Assembly (NCBI GenBank): GCA_050013075.1
Contig: JBEKFZ010000087.1
Coordinates: 1-17,500 of the forward strand
Direction of reading: 5' to 3'
DNA length: 17,500 nt
Source of the DNA: JBEKIK01 sp050013075
GTDB taxonomy: Bacteria; Planctomycetota; Planctomycetia; Pirellulales; Thermoguttaceae
The notes under the pieces are model-generated. The model was not told the DNA's origin. It worked only from the letters and a program-made list of their open reading frames with translations, and did not search any database. A program made the translations under genes and the position numbers. Below, piece by piece: positions 1 to 6,627 of the stretch. How positions within the stretch are numbered: position 1 is the first letter of the stretch; the number at the start of each line of letters is the position of its first letter.

Positions 1-69
1 TCGGCCACCAAAGCCGACCTGTATGAATTGATTCAACAATTGGAAAATTACCTAAATCTCGCTGTTTGA
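1..69 (+). CDS. C-terminal end of an unidentified upstream gene (partial)
   Basis: Frame 1 is open from the window edge to a TGA at 67-69 and encodes about 22 residues ending ...QLENYLNLAV. The tail looks helical and charged. It is too short to assign to a family. The TGA overlaps the possible TTG start of the next gene as TTGA, which would fit translational coupling. The alternative is that this is the earlier part of the same ATPase, put out of frame by a frameshift near position 60-70. The sequence to the left is needed to decide. Confidence 0.35.
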   Translation, partial: SATKADLYELIQQLENYLNLAV

Positions 70-1361
70 ACAGCGCGAAAACCTGCGAAAGTTCAGATTC
101 AGGAAGTGAGGATATTACTAAAATCAGCATTTTAATAAAGGAAATATTTGGGAAAGAGATATATCTTGACTTTACAACTCTGCATAACTTATTACTACGC
201 ATTGGAGATGATTTCAGCCAAATCCCACGAGATCCACGTGACGCCAGAAAAATGATGGATTATTTCGAGTTGCTCGACGACCAAGGAGACGGGATTCGAA
301 GTTTCGTCGGGATTGTTGTTGCATTTCTCATACTGAAAAGAAGCTTGCTCCTCTTTGATGAGCCTGAGGCGTTTCTACACCCACCCCAAGCGTTCCGAAT
401 CGGTTCGTTTATTGCCGAACAAGCAGATAATCAGCGACAAATTATTATTGCTACACATAGTGCTGATATACTACGTGGGATTTTGAGTCGGACAACTGAT
501 GTAGATATCATTCGCATCGACCGTGTTGGAAATACCAACAAGTTTAATCTCTTACAGACAGGTCGACTAAAAGAAATCGTCAATGATCCACTCTTAACAT
601 CTTCACGTGTGCTCGACGGGCTATTTTATTCGGGTGCCATAGTGGTCGAAGGTGATAGAGATGCTCGATTCTACCATGCAGTCTCTGCGAAACTATCGCC
701 CAATCTCGATATTCACTTCGTAAATGCAGATAACAAGCAGACAGTTCCAAAAATTGTCCGTTTGTATAAAGATATGGGCGTCCGAAGTGCAGGGATTGTG
801 GATTTCGATATACTGAATAATCAAACAGAATTTCAAAAATCTATTGATACATTTGATTTCTCAGAGACAGATATTGCAGAATTAATAAATGTTCGACAAC
901 ACATTGGACAAGCGGCAAAGGAAACATCACCCGATAAACGGTTTATGGAAATACGTGTAATTATTGCAGAAGTAATTGAAAAACTAGATCAATTACCATC
1001 AGAGGCTGATATAGAAGAAAGAGAGAGAGTACTCAACCAAATAGGTCGTAAATTCTCAGAACTTGCTGATTCGACGAAAGCATGGAAGGAATTTAAAAAA
1101 TCCGGACGAAATGCACTATCATCCGAAATGCAATCAGTATTCGATGAACTTTCAAATAAATGTATGGCGAAAGGTTTCTTCATTAATCCAAGTGGAGAAC
1201 TTGAGTCAATGCTGGCTGAATGTGGGATTGATACAACTACAGATAAAAAGGGATGGATACGACTGGCGTTAAAACTGGTGCCAAGCCTTCAACCAGACTC
1301 AACCAAAAATCCATGGAAGTTTGTCCAATCTGTGCATAATCATATTCAGCGTGTAGACTAG
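66..1361 (+). CDS. OLD-like AAA ATPase with TOPRIM domain, lacking the Walker A half
   Basis: This encodes the C-terminal part of an ABC/SMC-like ATPase fused to a TOPRIM nuclease-type domain, as in OLD-family and defence-associated ATPases. Visible motifs, counted from the TTG at 66, are a signature-like GDGIRSF (74-80), Walker B LLLFDEPEAFLHP (94-106, D98/E99), H-loop IIATHS with H131, TOPRIM AIVVEGDRD with E195, and VDFD with D246/D248. A helical C-terminal region follows. The P-loop (Walker A), normally near the N-terminus, is absent. In this frame a stop lies at 24-26, so only about 13 more residues could be added. The protein is therefore truncated, frameshifted, or the second half of a split ATPase. 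Base composition is clearly more AT-rich than the genes to the right, which suggests transfer. The TAG stop (1359-1361) lies in the left end of a MITE-like element, so the native C-terminus may be lost. Role is inferred as phage defence or DNA processing. Confidence 0.75.
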   Translation: MNSAKTCESSDSGSEDITKISILIKEIFGKEIYLDFTTLHNLLLRIGDDFSQIPRDPRDARKMMDYFELLDDQGDGIRSFVGIVVAFLILKRSLLLFDEPEAFLHPPQAFRIGSFIAEQADNQRQIIIATHSADILRGILSRTTDVDIIRIDRVGNTNKFNLLQTGRLKEIVNDPLLTSSRVLDGLFYSGAIVVEGDRDARFYHAVSAKLSPNLDIHFVNADNKQTVPKIVRLYKDMGVRSAGIVDFDILNNQTEFQKSIDTFDFSETDIAELINVRQHIGQAAKETSPDKRFMEIRVIIAEVIEKLDQLPSEADIEERERVLNQIGRKFSELADSTKAWKEFKKSGRNALSSEMQSVFDELSNKCMAKGFFINPSGELESMLAECGIDTTTDKKGWIRLALKLVPSLQPDSTKNPWKFVQSVHNHIQRVD

Positions 1362-1467
1362 TGCATTGACACGGCTTGATATTGGGATGCCAAGGTGGAA
1401 ATGTGCCGCAATTAACCGACCATAATCGATCATTCAATCCCAATCTATAGGGTTGACAATGCACTAG
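1358..1467. mobile_element. MITE-like element with 31-bp imperfect terminal inverted repeats
   Basis: The left arm 1358-1388 and right arm 1437-1467 are reverse complements at most positions. The outer 11 bases (CTAGTGCATTG) match perfectly and the inner ATTGGGAT also matches. The arms enclose about 48 bp with no coding capacity. Read as a TA-flanked element, the inverted repeat GTGCATTG...CAATGCAC has TA on both sides, as for IS630/Tc1-mariner-type insertions. It is probably a non-autonomous relic of such an IS, but no transposase is in the window to confirm that. The left end contains the stop codon of the ATPase gene. Confidence 0.6.
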
Positions 1468-1533
1468 ATTCTTGAACCAGGACAATTTTGCTGCGATAGG
1501 AAAATAAATTTCACGGGTTAATCACGGTTTTTT

Positions 1534-1727
1534 GTCCCATAGGGACAGTTGATAATAGCCCAGCACTTTTAGTGCTGGGGTTTTGAATCGTCCAATCCGC
1601 CTTCGTCCCGTAGGGACGATTGAAACGCGGCCGCAACATTCAACCGTCCCTACGGGACGGCGGAATTATTTTGCTCTCAAGCCCCAGCGATGAATCGCTG
1701 GGCTAAAATCAAACGACCCTACGGGTC
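1534..1727. repeat. Large imperfect inverted repeat made of nested hairpins
   Basis: The left arm 1534-1622 and right arm 1641-1727 are imperfect reverse complements. Each arm contains the same order of smaller palindromes. GTCCC-TAGGGAC-type palindromes lie at 1534-1546, 1605-1617, 1646-1658 and 1715-1727 (the last as GACCC-GGGTC). Two 9-bp stems lie at 1559-1579 (CCCAGCACT/AGTGCTGGG) and 1683-1702 (CCCAGCGAT/ATCGCTGGG). The block lies between convergent genes (ATPase + and toxin -). It could terminate both transcripts or be a mobile hairpin repeat. With the MITE-like element it fills most of the 448-bp stretch 1362-1809, and I see no gene there. Confidence 0.65.
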
Positions 1728-1809
1728 TAAATTATCCCCAAACCGATGCTACCCGCTATCTCCATACTCGCAGTCTTGAATTATCCAGAAGGTGGGCATG
1801 CAGTATTTT

Positions 1810-2088
1810 TTATGCTTTCCTCAATCTTTTAATTATGCCATCGTATTCTGCATGAGGGCCAATCCAAAACCATGTAATCTCATCGCTCTCGACAATGCCT
1901 ATAGCGCGATAATCATAGCTTACTCGAACTGAATATATAGGCCGAGTTGAATGGATTCGCTTGAAGTGCAGGCTGGGATGATAAGGATTTTTAATGAAAA
2001 ACGAGTAGGAATCTTTTGCCTGCTTCTTGACCTCAGCGGGTAATGTCTTGTAACAGTTCCAGAACCGATCCGAGGTAGTTGACTTCAT
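1810..2088 (-). CDS. RelE/ParE-superfamily toxin
   Basis: This is a 92-residue basic protein of the usual RelE/ParE size. Features seen are an N-terminal helix pair (FWNCYKTLPAEVKKQAKDSYSFF), the conserved core PSLHFKRIHSTRPIYSVRVSYDYRAIGIV, and a C-terminal WFWIGPHAEYDGIIKRL. The strand-rich middle with Arg/Tyr and the late His-x-x-Tyr match RelE-like mRNA interferases that cut mRNA on the ribosome. Whether it acts as RelE or as a gyrase-directed ParE cannot be told from sequence alone. Its ATG overlaps the TGA of the upstream antitoxin by 4 bp (ATGA at 2085-2088, minus strand), the usual coupling in such modules. It ends with TAA facing the nested hairpin block. Confidence 0.85.
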   Translation of the reverse strand: MKSTTSDRFWNCYKTLPAEVKKQAKDSYSFFIKNPYHPSLHFKRIHSTRPIYSVRVSYDYRAIGIVESDEITWFWIGPHAEYDGIIKRLRKA

Positions 2089-2303
2089 AGTCTGTCTAAA
2101 TCCATCGGAATTGTTTTACCTAGTCTCTTTTCCTCCAGGGCTTCGTCGGCAAGTTTTTCGAGAATGTCTTCCGATTCCGCGAAAGACGCCGCCCATCGCT
2201 TTTCGGAATGAAGTTCCTCGAGAAGCCACTTGGCTAAGGCATCTTGATCAGATTCAGGTAGTTTAGACGCCTCCTTAAAGGCGTTTGCAAGTAACGTGGT
2301 CAT
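2085..2303 (-). CDS. Antitoxin paired with the RelE/ParE-like toxin
   Basis: This is a 72-residue acidic protein. The N-terminal part (TTLLANAFKEASKLPESDQDALAKWLLEELHSEKRW) resembles small antitoxin-type proteins that often precede RelE-like toxins. The C-terminal part (AESEDILEKLADEALEEKRLGKTIPMDLDRL) would wrap the toxin. It is the first gene of the pair, as is usual, and overlaps the toxin start by 4 bp. A GGAG ribosome site lies just upstream and a sigma-70-type promoter is seen at 2331-2359. Autoregulation is inferred from the family. No clear helix-turn-helix or ribbon-helix-helix could be recognised by eye. Confidence 0.8.
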   Translation of the reverse strand: MTTLLANAFKEASKLPESDQDALAKWLLEELHSEKRWAASFAESEDILEKLADEALEEKRLGKTIPMDLDRL

Positions 2304-2330
2304 TGTTATTATCTCCGAACCTTTGAATAT

Positions 2331-2359
2331 AGTATATCACACACATTTTACTCAGACAA
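2331..2359 (-). promoter_or_regulatory. Sigma-70-type promoter of the RelE-like module
   Basis: On the minus strand the -35 TTGTCT (2354-2359) and -10 TATACT (2331-2336) are separated by 17 bp, about 28 bp before the antitoxin ATG. An 11-bp inverted repeat ATATAGTATAT (2327-2337, plus strand) covers the -10 and could be an autoregulatory operator. The operator role is an inference. Confidence 0.6.
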
Positions 2360-2471
2360 GCCAGAGCGGGAACCCCAGTTTTTTGAACTTGGCCGGCTTG
2401 GCCGCGAGAGGTAAATAAAGATTCAAACTTGTCTATTCATGAACATGCCCTCTTGAGACTACATCCCAGTT

Positions 2472-2870
2472 TTACCACAACGTCCGCACGTGAGGATAGC
2501 GGCGCATCAATTCGTCCTTGGTGAGGATTGTGGCATTTTCCTCACGCGCGGTGGCTGCGATGATTTGATCGGCGGGATCGGAAGAAAACGGCTGGGGGAG
2601 CGTGGTGGAGCGATATGCTATCGACGGAGAAAGCTGAACCAGGCGGAGCTTTGGCATCGCCAGCGCAAGCGAAACCCAATCTTCCGGATCGCAGGAGATT
2701 CCCAAACGTTCCTTTTCCAGCAGTTTGCAGAACTCCCAGACGGATATCGCGGATAAAAGAAGTTCTTCGTAGCGTTTCGGGTTGGCAATCAGGGCGCCGA
2801 CTTTGCGCGAAAGTTTTTCGGGTTGCACATGCCACCAGATCCAAGCGTGCGTATCCAGGACATACTTCAT
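2472..2870 (-). CDS. vapC: VapC-type PIN-domain toxin ribonuclease
   Basis: This is a 132-residue PIN-domain protein, predicted to be a Mg-dependent endoribonuclease that cleaves tRNA or rRNA. The acidic active-site residues are visible from the chosen start: D6 in VLDTHAWIWW, E46 in SAISVWEF, D98/D101 in SDPADQIIAATA, and D119 in LTKDE. The start at 2870 (MKYVLDTH) is chosen over an in-frame ATG at 2885. It puts the strand VLDTH at the N-terminus as in other VapC proteins and gives an ATGA overlap with the antitoxin stop (2867-2870). Length and motif order are normal, so the toxin looks intact. Confidence 0.92.
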   Translation of the reverse strand: MKYVLDTHAWIWWHVQPEKLSRKVGALIANPKRYEELLLSAISVWEFCKLLEKERLGISCDPEDWVSLALAMPKLRLVQLSPSIAYRSTTLPQPFSSDPADQIIAATAREENATILTKDELMRRYPHVRTLW

Positions 2871-3100
2871 TTGCAGGCGTTCCAATCCGACTGCCCGATT
2901 GGGGAGAGGATGTCTTTTTCGAACACCAACGTCGCGGCCAACTTTCCCGGCGCCGGTTTATCTTTTGCGCCGCGGAAAGGGACCACTTCGGCAAGCGGCC
3001 GGCCGCGCCGCGTGACAACCACCGATTCCTTGGTCTTAGACACATTGTCCAGCACTTGCAGGGCCCGGGCCTTAAATTCACTGATCGCCATGGTTTTCAT
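2867..3100 (-). CDS. Phd/YefM-type antitoxin of the VapC module
   Basis: This is a 77-residue protein with the Phd/YefM N-terminal fold: MKTMAISEFKARALQVLDNVSKTKESVVVTRRGRPLAEVVPF. This half binds DNA and dimerises in the family. The remaining ~35 residues form a variable toxin-binding tail that includes VFEKDILSPIGQSDW. A strong ribosome site GGAGGT (3110-3115) lies 9 bases before the ATG. The gene precedes vapC with a 4-bp overlap, so the pair is co-transcribed from the promoter at 3122-3150. Autorepression is known for the family and inferred here. Confidence 0.9.
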   Translation of the reverse strand: MKTMAISEFKARALQVLDNVSKTKESVVVTRRGRPLAEVVPFRGAKDKPAPGKLAATLVFEKDILSPIGQSDWNACK

Positions 3101-3121
3101 ACTACATTACCTCCGGAATGA

Positions 3122-3150
3122 ATTATAGTCAATTAAAATGACCATGTCAA
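3122..3150 (-). promoter_or_regulatory. Perfect-consensus sigma-70 promoter of the vapC antitoxin operon
   Basis: On the minus strand TTGACA (3145-3150) and TATAAT (3122-3127) are both exact consensus with an ideal 17-bp spacer (3128-3144). Transcription should start near 3115, at the first bases of the GGAGGT ribosome site, giving a leader of only about 15 nt. Such a strong promoter fits an antitoxin gene that must stay in excess and is normally repressed by its own product. Confidence 0.8.
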
Positions 3151-3193
3151 GATAGCCGTCTTGCTCCACCCGTTTGGCAAACGGATCGCGTAG

Positions 3194-3222
3194 TTTGCGC
3201 GAAAGTATTTCGCCTTGCATAT
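3194..3222 (-). pseudogene. Possible decayed vapC fragment
   Basis: This stretch matches 2802-2830, inside vapC, at 25 of 29 bases, including a shared 13-mer TTTGCGCGAAAGT. Read on the minus strand it gives MQGEILSRKLRDPFAKRVEQ, similar in spacing to VQPEKLSRKVGALIANPKRYEE of VapC. No other part of a PIN domain is recognisable around it. A chance match or a repeated motif remains possible. Confidence 0.25.
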
Positions 3223-3291
3223 CGATAGTTTGGCCTTTTTCGCGGAAATTCCGGGAGACGGCCCCTGTTTTTCCGCTCGATTTTACTAACC

Positions 3292-3320
3292 TTGAAAAAA
3301 TATCCGAAAAACGTTATAAA
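3292..3320 (+). promoter_or_regulatory. Probable sigma-70 promoter of the DegT-type aminotransferase
   Basis: TTGAAA (3292-3297) and TATAAA (3315-3320) are separated by 17 bp and lie 47 bp before the ATG at 3368. Each hexamer has one mismatch to consensus. An AAAGG sequence closer to the ATG could be the weak ribosome site. Confidence 0.5.
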
Positions 3321-3367
3321 CGCGACTGCTCGAAGCCTGATATATTGAACAAGCAAAGGCTCAAAAA

Positions 3368-4576
3368 ATGTGGTCGCGAAAAAGACTTGACATAGGCTGG
3401 TCGGATCTGTTGTTCGGGATCTCCCGGGTTTGCTTTCCCCTGAAACAGGCGGGGATCGATCAGTTCGCCCAAGGAATCTTTTCCAATCCCGAGCATATAT
3501 TGGCTTTCTTGTCCGTTCGCAGCGGTTTCGATCTTCTGTTGGGCAAATTGGGGCTGCCTAAGGGAAGCGAGGTGCTTGTCTCGGCAATCACCATTCCCGA
3601 CATGATCCGCATTATCGAACATCATGGACTGGTGCCGGTTCCAGTCGATCTTGATCCGCGACAAATGGCGCCGAACATGGAGAATTGGCGGCGGGCCGTG
3701 ACGCCGGCCACCCGCGCCATACTCGCGGCGCACCTGTTCGGCGGTCGAATTCTACTGGAGCCGATCCTGGAGCTGGCGGGCCAAAAAAAACTGCTGGTAA
3801 TCGAAGACTGCGCCCAAGCCTATGCCGGCCCCGGATATCAGGGCCATTCCGGAGCCGACGCGAGCATGTTCAGTTTCGGCACCATCAAGAGCGGCACGGC
3901 CCTGGGAGGCGCATTGCTGAGGGTTCGCGATCCGGAATTGCTTGCCCGGATGCGCGCCGCTCAGGCCGGATATGAAAAACAAAACCGCTGGCTGTACGGC
4001 AAGCGTTTGCTGAAGTATGCGATATTGAAGACCCTTTCCAGCCGGCCGATCAGCGCATTTTTCGTGCGGATGTGCATGAGCATGGATTTTGACTATGACC
4101 GCTGGGTCAACCGCGCAGCTCGCGGTTTTCCAGGCGAGGGTTTTTTCGAGCAAATCCGGCAACAACCTTGCACGCCGCTGTTGGCTGTGCTGAAACGCCG
4201 CCTGAAAAGATTCAATTCCCATCGTTTGGAGCGGCATGTAAAAAAAGGGCATGATCTGGCCGAACTCCTTGGCGAAAACGTATTCTGCCCAGGCGCGGCG
4301 AACCGGCCGCATACTTATTGGGTTTTTCCGGTCCTGGTCAATGAACCGGAAGGGCTGATCGAGCATCTTGCCCGAGCCGGATTCGATGCCACCCAGGGAC
4401 AAAGTCTGTGTGTTGTTCCGCCGCCCGCGGATCGGCCCGAACAAAAAGCCCGAACTGCCGAGGAGATATTGGCGAAGATCGTTTTTCTGCCCTTTTATCC
4501 CGAATTACCCCCGCGCGAGGCTACGCGGATGGCCGAGGAAATGCTCAAAGTCGCCGGGCGAAAGTGGGCGAGTTAA
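3368..4576 (+). CDS. DegT/DnrJ/EryC1/StrS-family PLP-dependent aminotransferase
   Basis: This is a 402-residue fold-type I PLP enzyme, normal length for the family. Members transfer an amino group, usually from glutamate, to a nucleotide-linked keto sugar in surface polysaccharide or glycan synthesis. Seen are the cofactor pocket VLVSAITIPDMIRIIEHHGLVPVPVDLD (69-96), the acidic motif VIEDCAQAYAG (144-154, D147 facing the pyridine nitrogen) and the Schiff-base lysine in SFGTIKSGTALGG (K174). A small C-terminal domain includes RPHTYWVFPVLV. The active-site stretch SFGTIKSG differs from the commonest form (SFHxxK), so the substrate may be atypical and is not assigned. No other sugar-biosynthesis gene is next to it. 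A sigma-70-type promoter is at 3292-3320 and a hairpin repeat at 4641-4676 follows as a likely terminator. Confidence 0.88.
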   Translation: MWSRKRLDIGWSDLLFGISRVCFPLKQAGIDQFAQGIFSNPEHILAFLSVRSGFDLLLGKLGLPKGSEVLVSAITIPDMIRIIEHHGLVPVPVDLDPRQMAPNMENWRRAVTPATRAILAAHLFGGRILLEPILELAGQKKLLVIEDCAQAYAGPGYQGHSGADASMFSFGTIKSGTALGGALLRVRDPELLARMRAAQAGYEKQNRWLYGKRLLKYAILKTLSSRPISAFFVRMCMSMDFDYDRWVNRAARGFPGEGFFEQIRQQPCTPLLAVLKRRLKRFNSHRLERHVKKGHDLAELLGENVFCPGAANRPHTYWVFPVLVNEPEGLIEHLARAGFDATQGQSLCVVPPPADRPEQKARTAEEILAKIVFLPFYPELPPREATRMAEEMLKVAGRKWAS

Positions 4577-4640
4577 ATACCTTCCCGGCGGTTGCGCCTT
4601 CCTCTAAACCATGGATCGCGGCATTTTCCCGCAATCAAAC

Positions 4641-4676
4641 CGCGACCGACCAACCTTCGGTTGGTGCCCGTCGCGG
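4641..4676. repeat. 36-bp hairpin repeat, copy 1
   Basis: An outer stem CGCGAC/GTCGCG encloses an inner stem CCAACC/GGTTGG with a TTC loop. It is followed by a short T-rich stretch on the plus strand. It differs by one base from the copy at 6991-7026. It lies between the convergent aminotransferase (+) and peroxiredoxin (-) genes, so it may act as a terminator, at least for the plus strand. Confidence 0.75.
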
Positions 4677-4683
4677 CTTTACA

Positions 4684-4739
4684 TCTCTATCCCCATCCCC
4701 AATCACTATCCACTCTCCACCAACCACTCTCCACTATTT
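4684..4739. repeat. Degenerate heptamer tandem repeat tract A
   Basis: Eight consecutive 7-mers can be read: TCTCTAT, CCCCATC, CCCAATC, ACTATCC, ACTCTCC, ACCAACC, ACTCTCC, ACTATTT. The strict period of seven with base drift is the feature. The tract runs into the last codons and the TAG stop of the peroxiredoxin gene on the minus strand. Confidence 0.6.
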
Positions 4740-5279
4740 TTTCTCCGCCATGCCGAGTTCCTTGAGTTTTTTCGCCACGTCGTCGGCGTGGGTTTTGGTG
4801 TTCACGTCCTTGTCGATGTAGAGGATTTTGCCGTCCGGGCCGATGTAGAAGGTCCAGCGGCTGGCTAATTTTTGCACCGCGCCGGTCACGCCGTACGCCC
4901 GGGCGACTTTGCCGTCCGCGTCGCTAAGTATGGGATAATCGGCCCCGACCGATTCGGCGAACTTTTTGTTTTTCTCCGGCGGATCGACACTGGCTGTGAA
5001 GTAGGCAACGTCGAACTTGCGTAGACTCGGCCCGCCGGCGGCAAAGGCCTTGCACTCGTTCGTGCAGCCGGGCGTAAAGGCCTTGGGAAACCAGGCCAGA
5101 ACTACCGCCTGCTTGCCGCGGAAATCGGCCAGGCTGTAAGTCTTGCCGTCGGAGCCGGGCAGTTTGAAGTCAGGGGCCGCGTCGCCGGCCTTCAAATCGG
5201 CCGCCTTCAATTGGTCAAAAAACGCCATCATCGCCAATGGCGTGATAAATGCCACACTCAACATTTCAAACATGTGCAT
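4734..5279 (-). CDS. Peroxiredoxin (AhpC/TSA-BCP type) with probable N-terminal export signal
   Basis: This is a 181-residue thioredoxin-fold peroxidase predicted to reduce H2O2 and organic peroxides using thiols. Core motifs are GDAAPDFKLPGSDGKTYSLADFRGK (32-56) and WFPKAFTPGCTNEC, with the peroxidatic Cys C72 in the PGCT motif. A second Cys (C76) is a likely resolving residue but sits at C-x3-C, whereas BCP/PrxQ enzymes usually have C-x4-C. DYPILSDADGKVARAYGV and WTFYIGPDGKILYID complete the fold. Residues 6-27 are hydrophobic and end in AAD before the mature domain, so periplasmic export is likely although the usual N-terminal positive charges are missing. The start at 5279 is supported by AAGGAG about 7 bases upstream. 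It is a single gene with a TAG stop. Confidence 0.88.
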   Translation of the reverse strand: MHMFEMLSVAFITPLAMMAFFDQLKAADLKAGDAAPDFKLPGSDGKTYSLADFRGKQAVVLAWFPKAFTPGCTNECKAFAAGGPSLRKFDVAYFTASVDPPEKNKKFAESVGADYPILSDADGKVARAYGVTGAVQKLASRWTFYIGPDGKILYIDKDVNTKTHADDVAKKLKELGMAEKK

Positions 5280-5472
5280 CGCCGCTCTCCTTTTATCAAA
5301 GGCTGGAATTGAGGGATTTTATTGCGGTATCCCATTGGTGACGTATCGTCTTCAATAACTATACGGAGAACATGCCGCCGGCAGCCGAAGATGTTTGGAA
5401 TTCAAGTCTTTCGACAATTGGACACTTTGTTTTTTGATCGAAAAGCGTTTCCGCAACCGGCAAAACGCGGCT

Positions 5473-6480
5473 TTATGGAAGTTCGATGGACAACACACCC
5501 GTGCCGCTGATCCGGTCGTGCTTCAAGTCCATTAGCGCGCGGTTGGCGTCGGCCAGCGGATAGACGGCGGTGTGGGGATGGATGGGGATGGCGGCGGCCT
5601 CGGCCAACAGTTCGCGGCCGTCGGATCGGGTATTGCAGGTGACCGAGTGGATGTCGCGCTCATAGAATACGTAACGCTGGTAATCCATAGCGGGAATGGG
5701 CGTCATGTAAATGCCTGCCAGAGCCAATGTCCCGCCTTTTTGCAATGCTTCCAACGCCGGAAGGACCAATTCGCCGGCCGGGGCGAAGATGATCGCGCTA
5801 TCGACCTTGAGGGGCATTTGCCGGGCGTCCTCGCCGACCCAGGCCGCTCCCATCTGCCTGGCCAACTGGCGATGCTTTTCACCGCGAGTGACCACGTACA
5901 CCGCTGAGCCGCGATGCTTGGCAATCTGCATTACCACGTGGGCCGAGGAGCCGAATCCATACAAGCCCAACTTGCCGCCGGAGGGCAATTGAGATCGTTT
6001 AAGCGCCCGATATCCGATAATGCCAGCGCACAAAAGCGGCGCGGCTTCGACGTCGGTAAAGGCCGGCGGAATTCCGTAGCAATAGGCTTCGGGCGCAACG
6101 GCGTATTCGGCGTAACCGCCGTCGGCGTGATAGCCAGTGAAGCGGGCCGACTCGCAGAGGTTTTCCTTGTCCAAGCGGCAGAATTCGCACTTTCCGCAGG
6201 TGTGCCTGAGCCACGCCGCGCCCACGCGGTGCCCAACCTTAAACTTAGCGCATCCCGGCCCGAGTTTTTCCACGGTTCCCACGATCTGGTGCCCAGGGAT
6301 AATGGGCATTTTTTGCCGCGGCAGGTCGCCTTCGATCACGTGCAGATCGGTCCGGCAGATCGCGCAGCAGCGGACCTTGATGCGAATCTCTCCCTGCTTC
6401 GGCTCGGGCATGGGCAGATCGACCATTTTCAGCGGCGCGCTATCGATCGGAGCAATGTGCTCCAAGAGCATGGCTTTCAT
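5473..6480 (-). CDS. Zinc-dependent alcohol dehydrogenase (MDR family)
   Basis: This is a 335-residue medium-chain dehydrogenase/reductase, predicted to oxidise an alcohol or reduce an aldehyde with NAD(P). Seen in order are the catalytic zinc site (CAICRTDLH and IIPGHQIVG), the structural zinc cysteines in CGKCEFCRLDKENLC (C-x2-C-x2-C-x7-C), and YGFGSSAHVVMQIAKHRG as the glycine-rich Rossmann turn. The C-terminal part is GTLALAGIYMTPIP...ISGTGVLSIELP. The start at 6480 (MKAMLLEH) is preferred to an upstream in-frame ATG at 6531. It matches where the family begins and has GGAG 8 bases upstream. It resembles the AdhA-like branch of single zinc-binding ADHs. The substrate cannot be named. The 193-bp gap to the peroxiredoxin gene holds nothing I recognise. 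Confidence 0.9.
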   Translation of the reverse strand: MKAMLLEHIAPIDSAPLKMVDLPMPEPKQGEIRIKVRCCAICRTDLHVIEGDLPRQKMPIIPGHQIVGTVEKLGPGCAKFKVGHRVGAAWLRHTCGKCEFCRLDKENLCESARFTGYHADGGYAEYAVAPEAYCYGIPPAFTDVEAAPLLCAGIIGYRALKRSQLPSGGKLGLYGFGSSAHVVMQIAKHRGSAVYVVTRGEKHRQLARQMGAAWVGEDARQMPLKVDSAIIFAPAGELVLPALEALQKGGTLALAGIYMTPIPAMDYQRYVFYERDIHSVTCNTRSDGRELLAEAAAIPIHPHTAVYPLADANRALMDLKHDRISGTGVLSIELP

Positions 6481-6627
6481 GACGAGGACTCCACTTTTTG
6501 CCGATCGTTTTGGAAAAAACGTGGACAGCAATTACATCTATCATTATCATTATCTCTTAGAGTTGTAATTATACGAAGAGGGGGTATCGCATAAAAAATG
6601 GTTTGCCTTGCTCAGGGAGATAACTAA

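Noticed and set aside
1534..1727. CRISPR array
   Set aside because: The repeats are short palindromes in mirrored order with unequal spacing, not direct repeats separated by equal-length spacers.
2542..3081. Long minus-strand frame of 179 codons across vapC and its antitoxin
   Set aside because: Two well-supported genes occupy the same bases in another frame, and the product is Arg/Ser/Pro-rich with no motif, so it is a shadow.
3752..4444. Long minus-strand frame opposite the aminotransferase
   Set aside because: It is antisense to a complete PLP enzyme with intact motifs and shows no family signature of its own.
6535..6560. TATCAT repeat as another heptamer tract
   Set aside because: The period is six over less than three units, so it does not belong with the 7-bp tracts.
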